From JAWXBA01 sp048499805 (GTDB taxonomy: Bacteria > Gemmatimonadota > Gemmatimonadetes > Gemmatimonadales > GWC2-71-9): a DNA stretch of 64,000 bases. The position numbers were made by a program, and so were the translations under genes. Of this stretch, positions 33,052 through 42,029 are shown piece by piece. Under the pieces are notes generated by a model, which was given only the letters and a program-made list of their open reading frames with translations, searched no databases and was not told the origin of the DNA. Location: the NCBI GenBank assembly GCA_048499805.1, contig JASNZF010000005.1, forward strand, positions 186,001-250,000, read 5' to 3'. The first letter of the stretch is position 1. Each line of letters opens with the position of its first letter.

Positions 33052-34911
33052 ATGTGCGGCATCGCTGGGCTTGCCGGCCCCCGCAGTCACCGCTCGCCGT
33101 CGGGAGTCCTCGAGCCCATGGTGCACGCGCTCGCCCGGCGCGGCCCTGACGGGTCAGGCATCCACGCGTGGGACACGGCGATCTTCGGGCACCGTCGGCT
33201 CGCGATCTTCGATCTCTCCGACCGGGGCAAGCAGCCGATGGTCTCCGAGGATGGGTCGGTGGGGGTCACTTTCAACGGGGCGATCTACAATTTCCGGGCC
33301 CTGCGGCAGGAACTCGAGCGGGATGGTTGGGCCTTCCGAAGCGAAACCGACACCGAAGTCCTCCTCCATGGCTACCGGCACTGGGGCATTGAGCGGCTGG
33401 TCTCTCGCCTGCAGGGGATGTTCGCCTTCGGGGTCTGGGACGACCATCGCCGCACCCTCTTCCTGGTGCGAGACCGACTCGGGGTGAAGCCGCTGCACTA
33501 CGCCGTGCAGGACAACTCGATTGCGTTCGCGTCCACGGCGCGGGCCCTCCGGCGTGGCGGCCACGGGGACGGCCTGGACCCACAGGCCGTGACGGACTTC
33601 CTGGAGTGGGGAGTCGTCCCCGAGCAGCGCTCCATCTACCTGGGGATCCAGAAGCTCCCGCCTGCCACGATCGCAACCTGGTACGAGGGAACCCTGTCGC
33701 TGGCGACCTATTGGAGCGTTCCCGCGGCGCCCCCCAGGACCGCACGCCGGTTCGAGGACATCGTGGACGAAGCGGAGTCGCTGCTGGTGGAGGCGGTGCG
33801 ACGCCGGACCGAGGCGGATGTTCCCGTGGGCGCCCTCCTGAGCGGCGGAGTCGACTCGGCCCTGGTCTGCTGGGCGCTGCGGGAGTGTGGTACCGATCCG
33901 AACGCCTTCACCTATGGCGCCCCCGGTGAGCCGGAGGACGAAACCGCCGACGCTCGGGAGACCGCCCGGGAACTGGGCATCCCCCTCACGGTGCTTCCGG
34001 CCGAGAGTGGCCACGACGACTGGGCAGACCTCGCGGCAGCCTACCCTGAGCCGTTCGCGTGCGGCTCCGCCATCGGGATGCTGCGCCTATCGCGGGTGGC
34101 GCGGTCGGCTGTCACGGTGCTCCTGACCGGGGATGGTGGGGACGATGCGTTCCTGGGCTACCCCCACCACCGATTCCTGCACACCGCCCAACGCCTTGCG
34201 GCCATCGTCCCCACCCCACTGGCGGCGGCCGGGCTGTCCCTCGGCCTCATGCCGCCGGTGCGGGGGCCCGGCCGCCGCGCTCGCCACTTTGCCGGCTACG
34301 CCGCCGGGGGCCTCGGGGCGTTCCTCCGCGCCCGGAGTGGCCTCCGAGTCTTCGCGGATGCCTCCCTGCTCGGGCCCCGGCTGCAAGGCGCCGTGCCGAC
34401 CTCCCACAGGATCCAGCCTACCCCAGGATCGGGCCGGCGGATCCTGGACGATTACCTCGCGCATGCGCTCGGTCACCAGTTTGTCGCCGAGTACCTGGCC
34501 AAAGTGGACGGGGCGACGATGCACTTTGGACTCGAAGCCCGCTCGCCGTTCCTTGACCAGGCGCTGTGGGAACTGGCGGCCAGTCTGCCCTATTCCGCCC
34601 GCTTGCATGGAGGGGAGCTCAAGGCGGTGCTTCGGGCGATCGCCCGTCGCCGGATCAGTGCGCGCGTGGCCACCGGGCGCAAGCGGGGGTTCGAGGTCCC
34701 GGTCGCGAGCTGGCTGGGTGGGGCATGGGCCTCGCGGGCGAGTCGATTGCTCGAAGCTCCCCTCATTGTCTCCGAGGGATGGGTGGATCCCCACGGACTC
34801 GCGACGTGGCGGGCAGGCGCGCCGGTCGATGGGCTGGCCCTATGGAAACTGGTGGTTCTCGAATGCTGGCTCCGACACGAGGCGGGCCGGGGGATGACCG
34901 ATGGTGCGTAG
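33052..34911 (+). CDS. Asparagine-synthase-type amidotransferase 3
   Basis: The 619-residue product begins MCGIAGLAG, with Cys2 placed correctly only if ATG 33052 is used (a GTG two codons upstream is rejected for that reason). It has TFNGAIYNFRAL and RDRLGVKPLHY, then LLSGGVDSALV and TGDGGDDAFLGY. The last motif has a Asp-Asp-Ala in place of the more common DELFGGY, a small departure from paralogues 1, 2 and 4. It sits between two GT genes in the same operon. Amidation of a carbohydrate acceptor is inferred from context only. Confidence 0.9.
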   Translation: MCGIAGLAGPRSHRSPSGVLEPMVHALARRGPDGSGIHAWDTAIFGHRRLAIFDLSDRGKQPMVSEDGSVGVTFNGAIYNFRALRQELERDGWAFRSETDTEVLLHGYRHWGIERLVSRLQGMFAFGVWDDHRRTLFLVRDRLGVKPLHYAVQDNSIAFASTARALRRGGHGDGLDPQAVTDFLEWGVVPEQRSIYLGIQKLPPATIATWYEGTLSLATYWSVPAAPPRTARRFEDIVDEAESLLVEAVRRRTEADVPVGALLSGGVDSALVCWALRECGTDPNAFTYGAPGEPEDETADARETARELGIPLTVLPAESGHDDWADLAAAYPEPFACGSAIGMLRLSRVARSAVTVLLTGDGGDDAFLGYPHHRFLHTAQRLAAIVPTPLAAAGLSLGLMPPVRGPGRRARHFAGYAAGGLGAFLRARSGLRVFADASLLGPRLQGAVPTSHRIQPTPGSGRRILDDYLAHALGHQFVAEYLAKVDGATMHFGLEARSPFLDQALWELAASLPYSARLHGGELKAVLRAIARRRISARVATGRKRGFEVPVASWLGGAWASRASRLLEAPLIVSEGWVDPHGLATWRAGAPVDGLALWKLVVLECWLRHEAGRGMTDGA

Positions 34912-34923
34912 GCGGGGCCAGCC

Positions 34924-36003
34924 TTGATCCGGGTGTGCCTGGTCGCCCCCCGGTGGATGACTGGCGGGCAGGCGGTGGAGGCTGCGACCCTCCTGACCGG
35001 ATTCCAGGACGATCCGGAAGCCCGGGTGGAAATCCAGCCGATCGACCCGCCGCTGCCCCGCTGGCTCGCAGCCATCCCCGCCGTGCGCACCCTGGCGCGG
35101 ATGCCCTTGTTCTGGAGCGGGATGCTGCGCCGATTCTCCCGGTGCGATGTCGTTCATGTCTTCACGGCGGCGTTCTGGCCGTTCCTCCTGACCACGACCC
35201 CGGCGATCCTGGTCGGGCGCCTGATGGGGCGCCCGGTGATCCTGAACTACCGGGATGGCAGGGCTCGCGACCACCTGCGCCATGCGCCGGTGCGCTGGAT
35301 CCTGCGACGGGCGACGGTCCTGGTAGTCCCGTCGGGCTACCTGCGAGACGTCTTCCGGGAATTCGGGCTGGAAGGTCGGGTGGTGCCCAATGTGGTGGAC
35401 ACCGGGCGATTCACATTCCGTAAACGAGTTCCCCTGCGCCCCGTCCTGCTCTCCTCCCGGCTTCTGGAGGAACTGTACGCCGTGGAGAACACGATCCTGG
35501 CCCATGCCAAGGTCCGGGAGGTCCACCCCGGGGCGGAGCTGATCATCGTCGGAGATGGCGACCAGCGCGGACGGCTGGAGGGACTCGTCGCGGACCGGAA
35601 CATTGGCGGGGTCCAGTTTGTCGGCCGGGTACCCCATGACGAGATGCCCGAGTGGCTCGACCGTGCCGAGATCCTCGTGAACTCCTCCCGGATCGACAAC
35701 ATGCCCCACTGCCTGATCGAGGCGTTTGCCGCGGGGGCGCCCGTGGTGACGACACCCTCCGGCGGCATCCCGCATATCGTCCAGCACGAGGTCAACGGAC
35801 TCCACGTGCCGATTGACGACCCGGAGCACATGGCCGCTGCGATCCTCCGCCTGCTCGCAGAGCCTGCTCTGGTCCAACGCCTGGTCGAGGCCGGGGTCGG
35901 CGAATGCGCCGCCAGGTATTCCTGGCGAGCGGCGCGCCGCGAGTGGCTCCTGCTCTACCAGGAGCTCGCATCCCCGGTCACCCAGCGCCCCGGCGCCGAC
36001 TAG
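34924..36003 (+). CDS. Family 4 glycosyltransferase
   Basis: The 359-residue GT-B enzyme starts at TTG 34924 (MIRVCLVAPRWMTGGQ). Motifs are VVHVFTAAFWPFL, ILNYRDGRARDHLR, VVPSGYLRDVFREFG, VPNVVDTGRF, LIIVGDGDQR, FVGRVPHDEMPEW, and the C-terminal DNMPHCLIEAFAAGAPVVTTPSGGIPHIV with the E-x7-E-type catalytic region. It is the last gene of the operon that starts at 30956 and is followed by a strong hairpin. The sugar donor cannot be predicted. Confidence 0.88.
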   Translation: MIRVCLVAPRWMTGGQAVEAATLLTGFQDDPEARVEIQPIDPPLPRWLAAIPAVRTLARMPLFWSGMLRRFSRCDVVHVFTAAFWPFLLTTTPAILVGRLMGRPVILNYRDGRARDHLRHAPVRWILRRATVLVVPSGYLRDVFREFGLEGRVVPNVVDTGRFTFRKRVPLRPVLLSSRLLEELYAVENTILAHAKVREVHPGAELIIVGDGDQRGRLEGLVADRNIGGVQFVGRVPHDEMPEWLDRAEILVNSSRIDNMPHCLIEAFAAGAPVVTTPSGGIPHIVQHEVNGLHVPIDDPEHMAAAILRLLAEPALVQRLVEAGVGECAARYSWRAARREWLLLYQELASPVTQRPGAD

Positions 36004-36018
36004 CCCTGCAATGCCAAG

Positions 36019-36047
36019 AAGCGCCGCCCCCCGGGGGGGCGGCGCTT
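36019..36047. terminator. Bidirectional terminator between converging operons
   Basis: A 14-bp GC-rich stem, AAGCGCCGCCCCCC pairing with GGGGGGCGGCGCTT around a single G, lies 15 bp after the GT stop and 30 bp before the stop of the minus-strand lipoprotein gene. Confidence 0.75.
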
Positions 36048-36076
36048 CCTGGCGCCTGGCGCAGAGCGTTACCTGC

Positions 36077-39000
36077 TCAGGGTGTCCCCTGTCGCCAGGC
36101 CAGGTAGTGGCCGGAGGAACGGTAGCTGGCGTTGTACTCCTTCTCGCGGAAATCCGCCAGACCATAGAAGGCATCCGTGAGCGGACCGTTGCCCTTCCCG
36201 AACGTGGCGGCAAACAGCTCATCGCCCCACTGACGGTACCGGACGTCCTGGGTCATGGCATAGGCGTATCCGAAGGCATGGATGATGACCGGGTTCAGCT
36301 GCCGGACCTCCCGGATGCCGTTGGTGTCCCAGCCACCATCGAGCGTGGTCCGTCCACACCCGGACTGGCAGGTTGCCCCGTAGACGGTGTACCACATCCC
36401 TCGCCACGTGGCCCCGGCCAACTGGGACACGGGCTCGTTCCCCCGGTACCCCATCGTGTACAGGTTTTCCACGCTCCTGGTGATCGCGGTCAGGATGCGC
36501 GGGTCGCCGGTGAGGCGATGGGTTGCCACCATCCCGTCCAACAAGAGGCCCACCATGAACGGCTGCATGAGGTAGCCGCTGACGCTGGCCGAAGGATCGG
36601 TCCACCGCCAGGATCCGTCGGGATACTGCAGGCGAGCGTAGTAGAGGGTCGCGCCATCGAGCGCCTTTTGGCGAAACTCCGCCCGGACGACCGGATCGGG
36701 GTGCACCTTGGCCAACCACGCTGCGTACAGCAGCATGTAGCCACCATCGCGCACCCCGTAATGGAGCTCGGCCTTGTTGAGGCGCATGCCCACCCAGACG
36801 TCAAACTGGGTCCGAACGTAGGTCGTGATCCAGGGCCACATCTGGGGCTTGCCATCGAGGGCCCGGAGCATGAGCCCACCCATCGACGACAACCGAGGGG
36901 CCCAGGTGTTGTCCCAATCCTGGTAGGTGCCATTGGCGGGCAGGGATCCCCACCAGGAATCGGCAACCTTTCGTGCGTGGGTCAAGAGGGTCTGGTTCCC
37001 GGTCCGGTAATAGGCGGTGTAGAGCGCCAATCCGAGATCATAGTAGTTCAGGTTGAAGTAGACATTGCTCCAATCCTGGCCCGCCGCGGACGCGGGAAAG
37101 GCGGCACCATGGACCAGGCCGCGAGTCACCATGTTCTGGTCGTACCACGGCCAGGGGTTCTGGCTACTTCCCGCCACCAGCTGCGGTCCCACGATGAATT
37201 CCACTTCGGCGCTCGGGAAGGTGACCCGATCCCCGGCGGACGGGGGCAACTGGGGCGGCGGGGGCTGGCTCACGGACCCAATCACCACCACGGCGGTATC
37301 CGCCAACGGACAGCCGACGCAGGCAGCGACGACCCGGTAGACCCCCGAGGCGGTGCCGGCAGTATAGACCCCCGCCGGGGTGATCGTCCCCCCCGTCGCC
37401 GACCAGGTCACCTGCGGGGTGATCGGCGCGCCGGTGCTGGAGACCCCGCTCACGCTGAACGCTGTCGAGAATCCACTCTGCATGGAGACGGAATCGGGGG
37501 AGATCACGAGGGACGCCGGGGTGCTGCCCTGCGCCGCCGTCACCGTCACCACCGAGGTGTCGGCCTTGGTCCCGCCGGCGTCGCGCACGATGACCGTGTA
37601 GGTCCCGGCGGTGGTCCCGGCAGTGTAGGTCAGCCCCGACATCGTGCCGCCCGCCGCGGTCCACGCCAGCGGCGGCACGGTGGTGGACCCGTCGCTCCAC
37701 GCTGCCGCCACCTGGAAGGCCTGGGTGGCGCCGGCGGTCACGCTGACGGTGGCGGGGTTGAGCACCAGCTGGGTCACGGTCGGCGGCGGCACCACCGGTT
37801 CGGTGATGCTGAAGCGCGCGGTGTCGGCCACCGTGCACCCCGCACAACTGGCGATGACCAGGAACTGGCCCGCCAGCGACCCCGCCGTGAACAACCCAGA
37901 CATCGATACCGTCCCTCCGGTTGCCGTCCAGGTCTGCGCCACTTCGCGCACCTGGCCATCACTCCACGTGAATTCCGGGGTCAACTGCACGCTGCCGCCG
38001 GGATTGAGGGCACCCAGCCGCGGCGAGACGCGCACGCTGGTGACCCAGGGGGTCTCGGCCACGGTCACCACCGCGGTGTCGGCCAGCCCGGAGGCATCGG
38101 CCCGCACCACGACCCGGTACACCCCGGAGACGTTCGGGGCCCGCCAGCGGCCACTCTGGTTGTATTCGCCCCCCGTGGCGGCCCACGTCACGGCCGGCAG
38201 GGTGGTCGAGCCATCGCTCCACTGGGCCTGGGCCTGGAAGTCGAGGATCTCGCCGCCCTGGACCCCGGGGGTCTTGGGCGACACGCTGATCGCGGTCACC
38301 GCCGGCGGGGGCACCACGACACTGTAGGTCGCGGTGTCGGCCAGGGTGCCGCCGGAATGGCGCACGATGACCCGGTAGCTCCCGGCGGTGGCCGGGGCGG
38401 TCCACTTGCCCTGGGCCGAGACCGATCCGGCCTGTGCCGTCCAAGTTAACGCCGGGAGCGCCGTCGAGCCATCGCTCCAGGTGGCGCCCGCGGTGAAGTT
38501 CACTGAGCCGCCCACCGGCACCGTGCCGGTGGCCGGGGTGATGGTGAGCCCGGTCAGGGTCGCCGCGGCGGGGGCCGCAATCTGGACGACCGAGGTGTCG
38601 GCCAGCGTCCCGGTGGCCAGCCGCCCGATGACCCGGTAGGTCCCCGGCACGCCGCCGGCCACGTAGACACCGGAGCCCGAGATCGTCCCGCCAGTCGCCA
38701 CCCAGGAAACCGAGACGTTGGTCTGGACCCCGTCGCTCATCCGGCCCTTGGCCGAGAAGGCAGCGGTGGCGCCCGGGAGGAGGCTGATCGATGCCGGGGT
38801 CACCTCGACCGCGGTGAGCACCGGGGTGATGGTGACCGAGGCGGTGTCCGACTTGCCGCTGCCGCGGTGCTTGACCACGACCTTGTAGTTGCCCGGCTCG
38901 GTGTTGGCGGTGAAGCGCGCCGAGCGGGCCCCGCCTGGCGTGGCCTGCGGGCCACCGGCGGCGCCAGCGGCGCCGGCGAGCATCTCCACCGTCCCCGCCG

Positions 39001-39784
39001 GGGATTCCCACTCCAGCGCCGGGACCTCGGCGGTGCCGTCAGTCCAGGCGGCCGAGATCTGGAACTCCTGGCTGCCCCCGCCCGGCAGGGTGATGACCTT
39101 GGGCTGGAGCTGAAGCTGGGCCAGCGCCGCCTCCTCGATCACCACGCGGGCGGTGTCGCTGAGCAGGCCGTCGAGGGTCGTCGCGATGACCAGGTAGGTC
39201 CCCGGGACCAGCCCGGCGGCGAACTCACCGTTGGGGGCGACCGTGCCTCCTCCGGTGGCCCGCCAGGTGACGGTGGGCAGGGTGTTGGCGCCGCTCTGCA
39301 GCCGCGCGGTGGCCCCGAACATGACCCGGGCACCGCCCGCGATCTGGACCGGCTTCGGCTGGACCTCCAGGGTGGCGAAGAGCGGCCCGGGATTGGACAC
39401 GTCGATGCGGCTGGTGGCCGACAGCGACGGCGACGCGACCGCGTAGGCGGTGACGGTGTGTGAACCCGGCACGGTGCCGCGATAGCGACCGTCCGGCGAG
39501 ATCTGCCCGGCGCTGGCCACCCAGTTCACCGCCACGGGAACCGAGTCGCCCGAGGCGAGCCGGCCCCAGGCCTGGAACAGGAAGCTCTGGTCGTACGGCA
39601 GGGTGGAGGCGGTCCCGGCGACCACGAGGGCAACCGGTGCACTCGACGACGGCGGGGGACCATTGGGATCGGGACTCAGGAACTCGCGGGGAGCGGCCTC
39701 GGAACAGGCCAGGAGAACCAGCGGGAGGACCCACGCGGCAACAGCCGCGGCGGAACGACGGGACAACTTGAACAGGTACGTCAT
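36077..39784 (-). CDS. Lipoprotein with nine Ig-like repeats and a C-terminal alpha/alpha-toroid domain
   Basis: The 1235-residue protein starts with a signal peptide and lipobox (LPLVLLACS, lipidated Cys about residue 27), so it is likely anchored in the outer membrane. Residues ~48-870 hold nine Ig-like (Big2-type) repeats of 80-105 residues, each with an ATGGT-like turn, a VPGTYRVI-like strand and a closing ADT element. Residues ~890-1235 form a helical region (YYDLGLALYTAYYRTGNQTLL, YGVRDGGYMLLYAAWLAK, QYPDGSWRWTD) that looks like a six-hairpin/toroid glycoside hydrolase or lyase. No catalytic residue can be named. GGGGAG sits 9 nt upstream of ATG 39784 and a very good sigma-54 promoter 75 nt upstream. 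A surface EPS-binding and trimming role is inferred. Confidence 0.8.
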   Translation of the reverse strand: MTYLFKLSRRSAAAVAAWVLPLVLLACSEAAPREFLSPDPNGPPPSSSAPVALVVAGTASTLPYDQSFLFQAWGRLASGDSVPVAVNWVASAGQISPDGRYRGTVPGSHTVTAYAVASPSLSATSRIDVSNPGPLFATLEVQPKPVQIAGGARVMFGATARLQSGANTLPTVTWRATGGGTVAPNGEFAAGLVPGTYLVIATTLDGLLSDTARVVIEEAALAQLQLQPKVITLPGGGSQEFQISAAWTDGTAEVPALEWESPAGTVEMLAGAAGAAGGPQATPGGARSARFTANTEPGNYKVVVKHRGSGKSDTASVTITPVLTAVEVTPASISLLPGATAAFSAKGRMSDGVQTNVSVSWVATGGTISGSGVYVAGGVPGTYRVIGRLATGTLADTSVVQIAAPAAATLTGLTITPATGTVPVGGSVNFTAGATWSDGSTALPALTWTAQAGSVSAQGKWTAPATAGSYRVIVRHSGGTLADTATYSVVVPPPAVTAISVSPKTPGVQGGEILDFQAQAQWSDGSTTLPAVTWAATGGEYNQSGRWRAPNVSGVYRVVVRADASGLADTAVVTVAETPWVTSVRVSPRLGALNPGGSVQLTPEFTWSDGQVREVAQTWTATGGTVSMSGLFTAGSLAGQFLVIASCAGCTVADTARFSITEPVVPPPTVTQLVLNPATVSVTAGATQAFQVAAAWSDGSTTVPPLAWTAAGGTMSGLTYTAGTTAGTYTVIVRDAGGTKADTSVVTVTAAQGSTPASLVISPDSVSMQSGFSTAFSVSGVSSTGAPITPQVTWSATGGTITPAGVYTAGTASGVYRVVAACVGCPLADTAVVVIGSVSQPPPPQLPPSAGDRVTFPSAEVEFIVGPQLVAGSSQNPWPWYDQNMVTRGLVHGAAFPASAAGQDWSNVYFNLNYYDLGLALYTAYYRTGNQTLLTHARKVADSWWGSLPANGTYQDWDNTWAPRLSSMGGLMLRALDGKPQMWPWITTYVRTQFDVWVGMRLNKAELHYGVRDGGYMLLYAAWLAKVHPDPVVRAEFRQKALDGATLYYARLQYPDGSWRWTDPSASVSGYLMQPFMVGLLLDGMVATHRLTGDPRILTAITRSVENLYTMGYRGNEPVSQLAGATWRGMWYTVYGATCQSGCGRTTLDGGWDTNGIREVRQLNPVIIHAFGYAYAMTQDVRYRQWGDELFAATFGKGNGPLTDAFYGLADFREKEYNASYRSSGHYLAWRQGTP

Positions 39785-40077
39785 GGCAGCCAGCTCCCCG
39801 ACTCGCAGTGGTGCGGGGCGACCCGATCGGTTACCCCAGCCTCATCAGCCAGTCATATGTGCAAGAGGGCTGCCACGGCACTGTACTATTATTACACAGT
39901 TCGCCTCAAATCGCGAGAACGTTACAAGCTGTTGCTATATATAACAATGCGATTGCAGAACTTGTACAGACACAAGTAACTCGACTCAATATTCAACACC
40001 ATGAATCGAAGGTCTTCATCATATCTTGTCAAATGCTGATACAGCGATGGCTTCCTGCAAAATGGGCCGGGCGACGG
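39785..40077. other. AT-rich intergenic region
   Basis: This 293-bp stretch is strikingly AT-rich from about 39880 to 40070 (TATATATAACAA, ATTATTACA) compared with the rest of the window. It carries the sigma-54 promoter at 39860 and one TGTTGC half-site at 39931. The amidotransferase 4 gene ends at its right border without a clear hairpin. No gene is visible. Confidence 0.55.
39860..39875 (-). promoter_or_regulatory. Sigma-54 promoter for the Ig-repeat lipoprotein gene
   Basis: On the minus strand TGGCAGC-CCTC-TTGCA is one of the best matches in the window: TGGCA at -24 and TTGCA at -12 with exact spacing (plus-strand GC 39861-39862, CC 39873-39874). The predicted start near 39849 gives a ~65-nt leader. 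A TGTTGC half-site at 39931 is about 85 bp upstream, with a poor second half. Confidence 0.75.
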
Positions 40078-41976
40078 TCAGGAGGAGTGCCGCGCACCGA
40101 GCGAGGCGAGCCAGATCTCGGTCTGGGCCAGGTTGAAGAGCGCCCGGCCACCGTCCACCCCACCCGCTGCATGCAGCGCCAGCAACCGCTCCGCCGGGCC
40201 GGGTGCAAAGACGCCACGCTGCCGGAACCGGGGGCTCCCGAACAGTTCCCGGATCGGTTCCTGGAGCTCGTGCCGCATCCACTCCCGCATCTGGGTCGGG
40301 AACCCCATCTTCTCCACCCGGCTGCGGACCACCTCCGGCACCAGCCCCCGGGTGGCCTCGCGGAGCAGGTACTTGTTCCAGCGCCCCCGGATCTTCCAGT
40401 GACCCGAGAGCCGGAACGCCAGCGAGACGAGCCGGTAGTCCATGAAGGGGACCCGCGCCTCGACCGAGTGGGCCATCGAGTTCCGGTCCTCGATCCGGAG
40501 GTAGAGTGGCAGTGGAGAACGCTCGGTTCCCTGCTGCAGGGCGGCCCGCAGCCCGTTGGCCACGGGGGGATGGCTGGCGGGCAGCAGCGCGGCCAGGTCC
40601 GGCGAAAGCAGTGCCTGGTGCGGAAAGGCGCGGGTCCGGCGCGAGGTGGCCCGCAGGGCCCGGTAGAACGCAAACTGGTCGGCGGTGATCAGCACCGAGC
40701 GCAGCATCGCCATGGCCACCGCCCGCCCCCGCGACCGGTGGTGCCCCGCGGAAAAATCCCCCAGCTGGCGGAGGAACTCGCCCCATTTCCGCTCGCGCAG
40801 GAGCGCGTACCACTGGTCATCGAAGTAGCTCGGATACCCCCCCAGGACCTCATCCGCCCCCTGGCCCACCAGCACCACGCGCACCCCCTCCCGGGCGGCG
40901 GTGCGGTAGATCTCGTACCCGACCGACGCCGTCGCGGAGTGGACCGGCTCGTCGTGGGCGCGCAGCACCGCGGGCAGTTCCCGCCACCAGAGCTCCGGCG
41001 AAAAGGCGACGGCGTGCGGCGTGGCGCCGGTCAGCGCGAGGGTGCTGGCGACGAACTCCGTCTCGTCGTGCCCGGGGGAGAGGTAGCTGAAGGCGTGCAG
41101 CGGGCCAGCCGAGCCCGGTGGCAGCGCCCGCCGCAGCCGGTCCATCGCCGCGATGATCGCCGTCGAGTCCATCCCCCCGGAGAGCGCCACCCCGACGGGG
41201 ACATCACTCCGCAGCCGCAGCTCGACCGCGCTCATGAACAGGTCCCGGAACTCCCCCACCGGCTCGACGGCGGGCTCCGCCTCCTCCTCGGGCAGTTCCC
41301 AGTAGCGCCCCACCTCCATCGTGCCGTCGGGCCGCGCCACGAACCAGCTGCCCGGGGCGATCTCTGCCACGGCGGTATAGAAGGTCCCGGTGTCGGCCGG
41401 AATCGCCTCGAGGTGCCCTGCCGCGAGGAAGCTGGCCACCCGCGGCCACGCCACCTCGCGGCAGACCGGCGCCACCTCCTGGAGGGCCTTGATCTCGGAG
41501 GCAAAGTACCGGCGGTAGCCGACCTGCGCGTGGAAGAGCGGCTTGATGCCGAACCGGTCGCGTGCGCCGAAGACCACCTGCTGGCGGCGGTCGTGGATCA
41601 GGAAGGCCCACATCCCGTTGAGGCGTGGCAGGCACTCGACCCCCCACTCCAGGTAGGCGGCCAGCAGGACCTCGGTGTCGCCGGTGGACCGGAAGCGATG
41701 GCCGAGGCCCTCCAGCTCGACACGCAGCTCGGCGAAGTTGTGGATCTCGCCGTTGAAGACCAGGACCACCTCCCCATCCGGGGAGAGAAACGGCTGGTGA
41801 CCCGCCGGGCTCAGGTCAAGGATGCTGAGCCGGCGAAAGGCCAGGGCGACCGACCCATGGGCATGGGATCCCCGGTCGTCGGGCCCCCGATGCCGCAGGC
41901 ACTCCGCCATCCGCTCCGCGATCTCGAGCGGAGCCGGCTCCTCGGCGGGGCCGATGACCCCCGCAAACCCACACAT
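40078..41976 (-). CDS. Asparagine-synthase-type amidotransferase 4
   Basis: The 632-residue product has Cys2 (MCGFAGVIG), VFNGEIHNFAEL and RDRFGIKPLF in the glutaminase half, and ALSGGMDSTAI and VGQGADEVLGGY in the synthetase half. Both active sites therefore look intact. It is the last gene of the minus-strand series TonB receptor, lipoprotein, epimerase, amidotransferase, following the epimerase by 53 bp. As with the other three copies, amide transfer to a sugar carboxylate or an amino-acid decoration of the EPS is inferred. GGxDS loops differ slightly among the four (GVDS, GLDS, GVDS, GMDS). Confidence 0.9.
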   Translation of the reverse strand: MCGFAGVIGPAEEPAPLEIAERMAECLRHRGPDDRGSHAHGSVALAFRRLSILDLSPAGHQPFLSPDGEVVLVFNGEIHNFAELRVELEGLGHRFRSTGDTEVLLAAYLEWGVECLPRLNGMWAFLIHDRRQQVVFGARDRFGIKPLFHAQVGYRRYFASEIKALQEVAPVCREVAWPRVASFLAAGHLEAIPADTGTFYTAVAEIAPGSWFVARPDGTMEVGRYWELPEEEAEPAVEPVGEFRDLFMSAVELRLRSDVPVGVALSGGMDSTAIIAAMDRLRRALPPGSAGPLHAFSYLSPGHDETEFVASTLALTGATPHAVAFSPELWWRELPAVLRAHDEPVHSATASVGYEIYRTAAREGVRVVLVGQGADEVLGGYPSYFDDQWYALLRERKWGEFLRQLGDFSAGHHRSRGRAVAMAMLRSVLITADQFAFYRALRATSRRTRAFPHQALLSPDLAALLPASHPPVANGLRAALQQGTERSPLPLYLRIEDRNSMAHSVEARVPFMDYRLVSLAFRLSGHWKIRGRWNKYLLREATRGLVPEVVRSRVEKMGFPTQMREWMRHELQEPIRELFGSPRFRQRGVFAPGPAERLLALHAAGGVDGGRALFNLAQTEIWLASLGARHSS

Positions 41977-42029
41977 GGATTGGCGATCGTCTCAGGAAGG
42001 GAAGGAATGGCGGTGGCGGGCGCGCCCCA

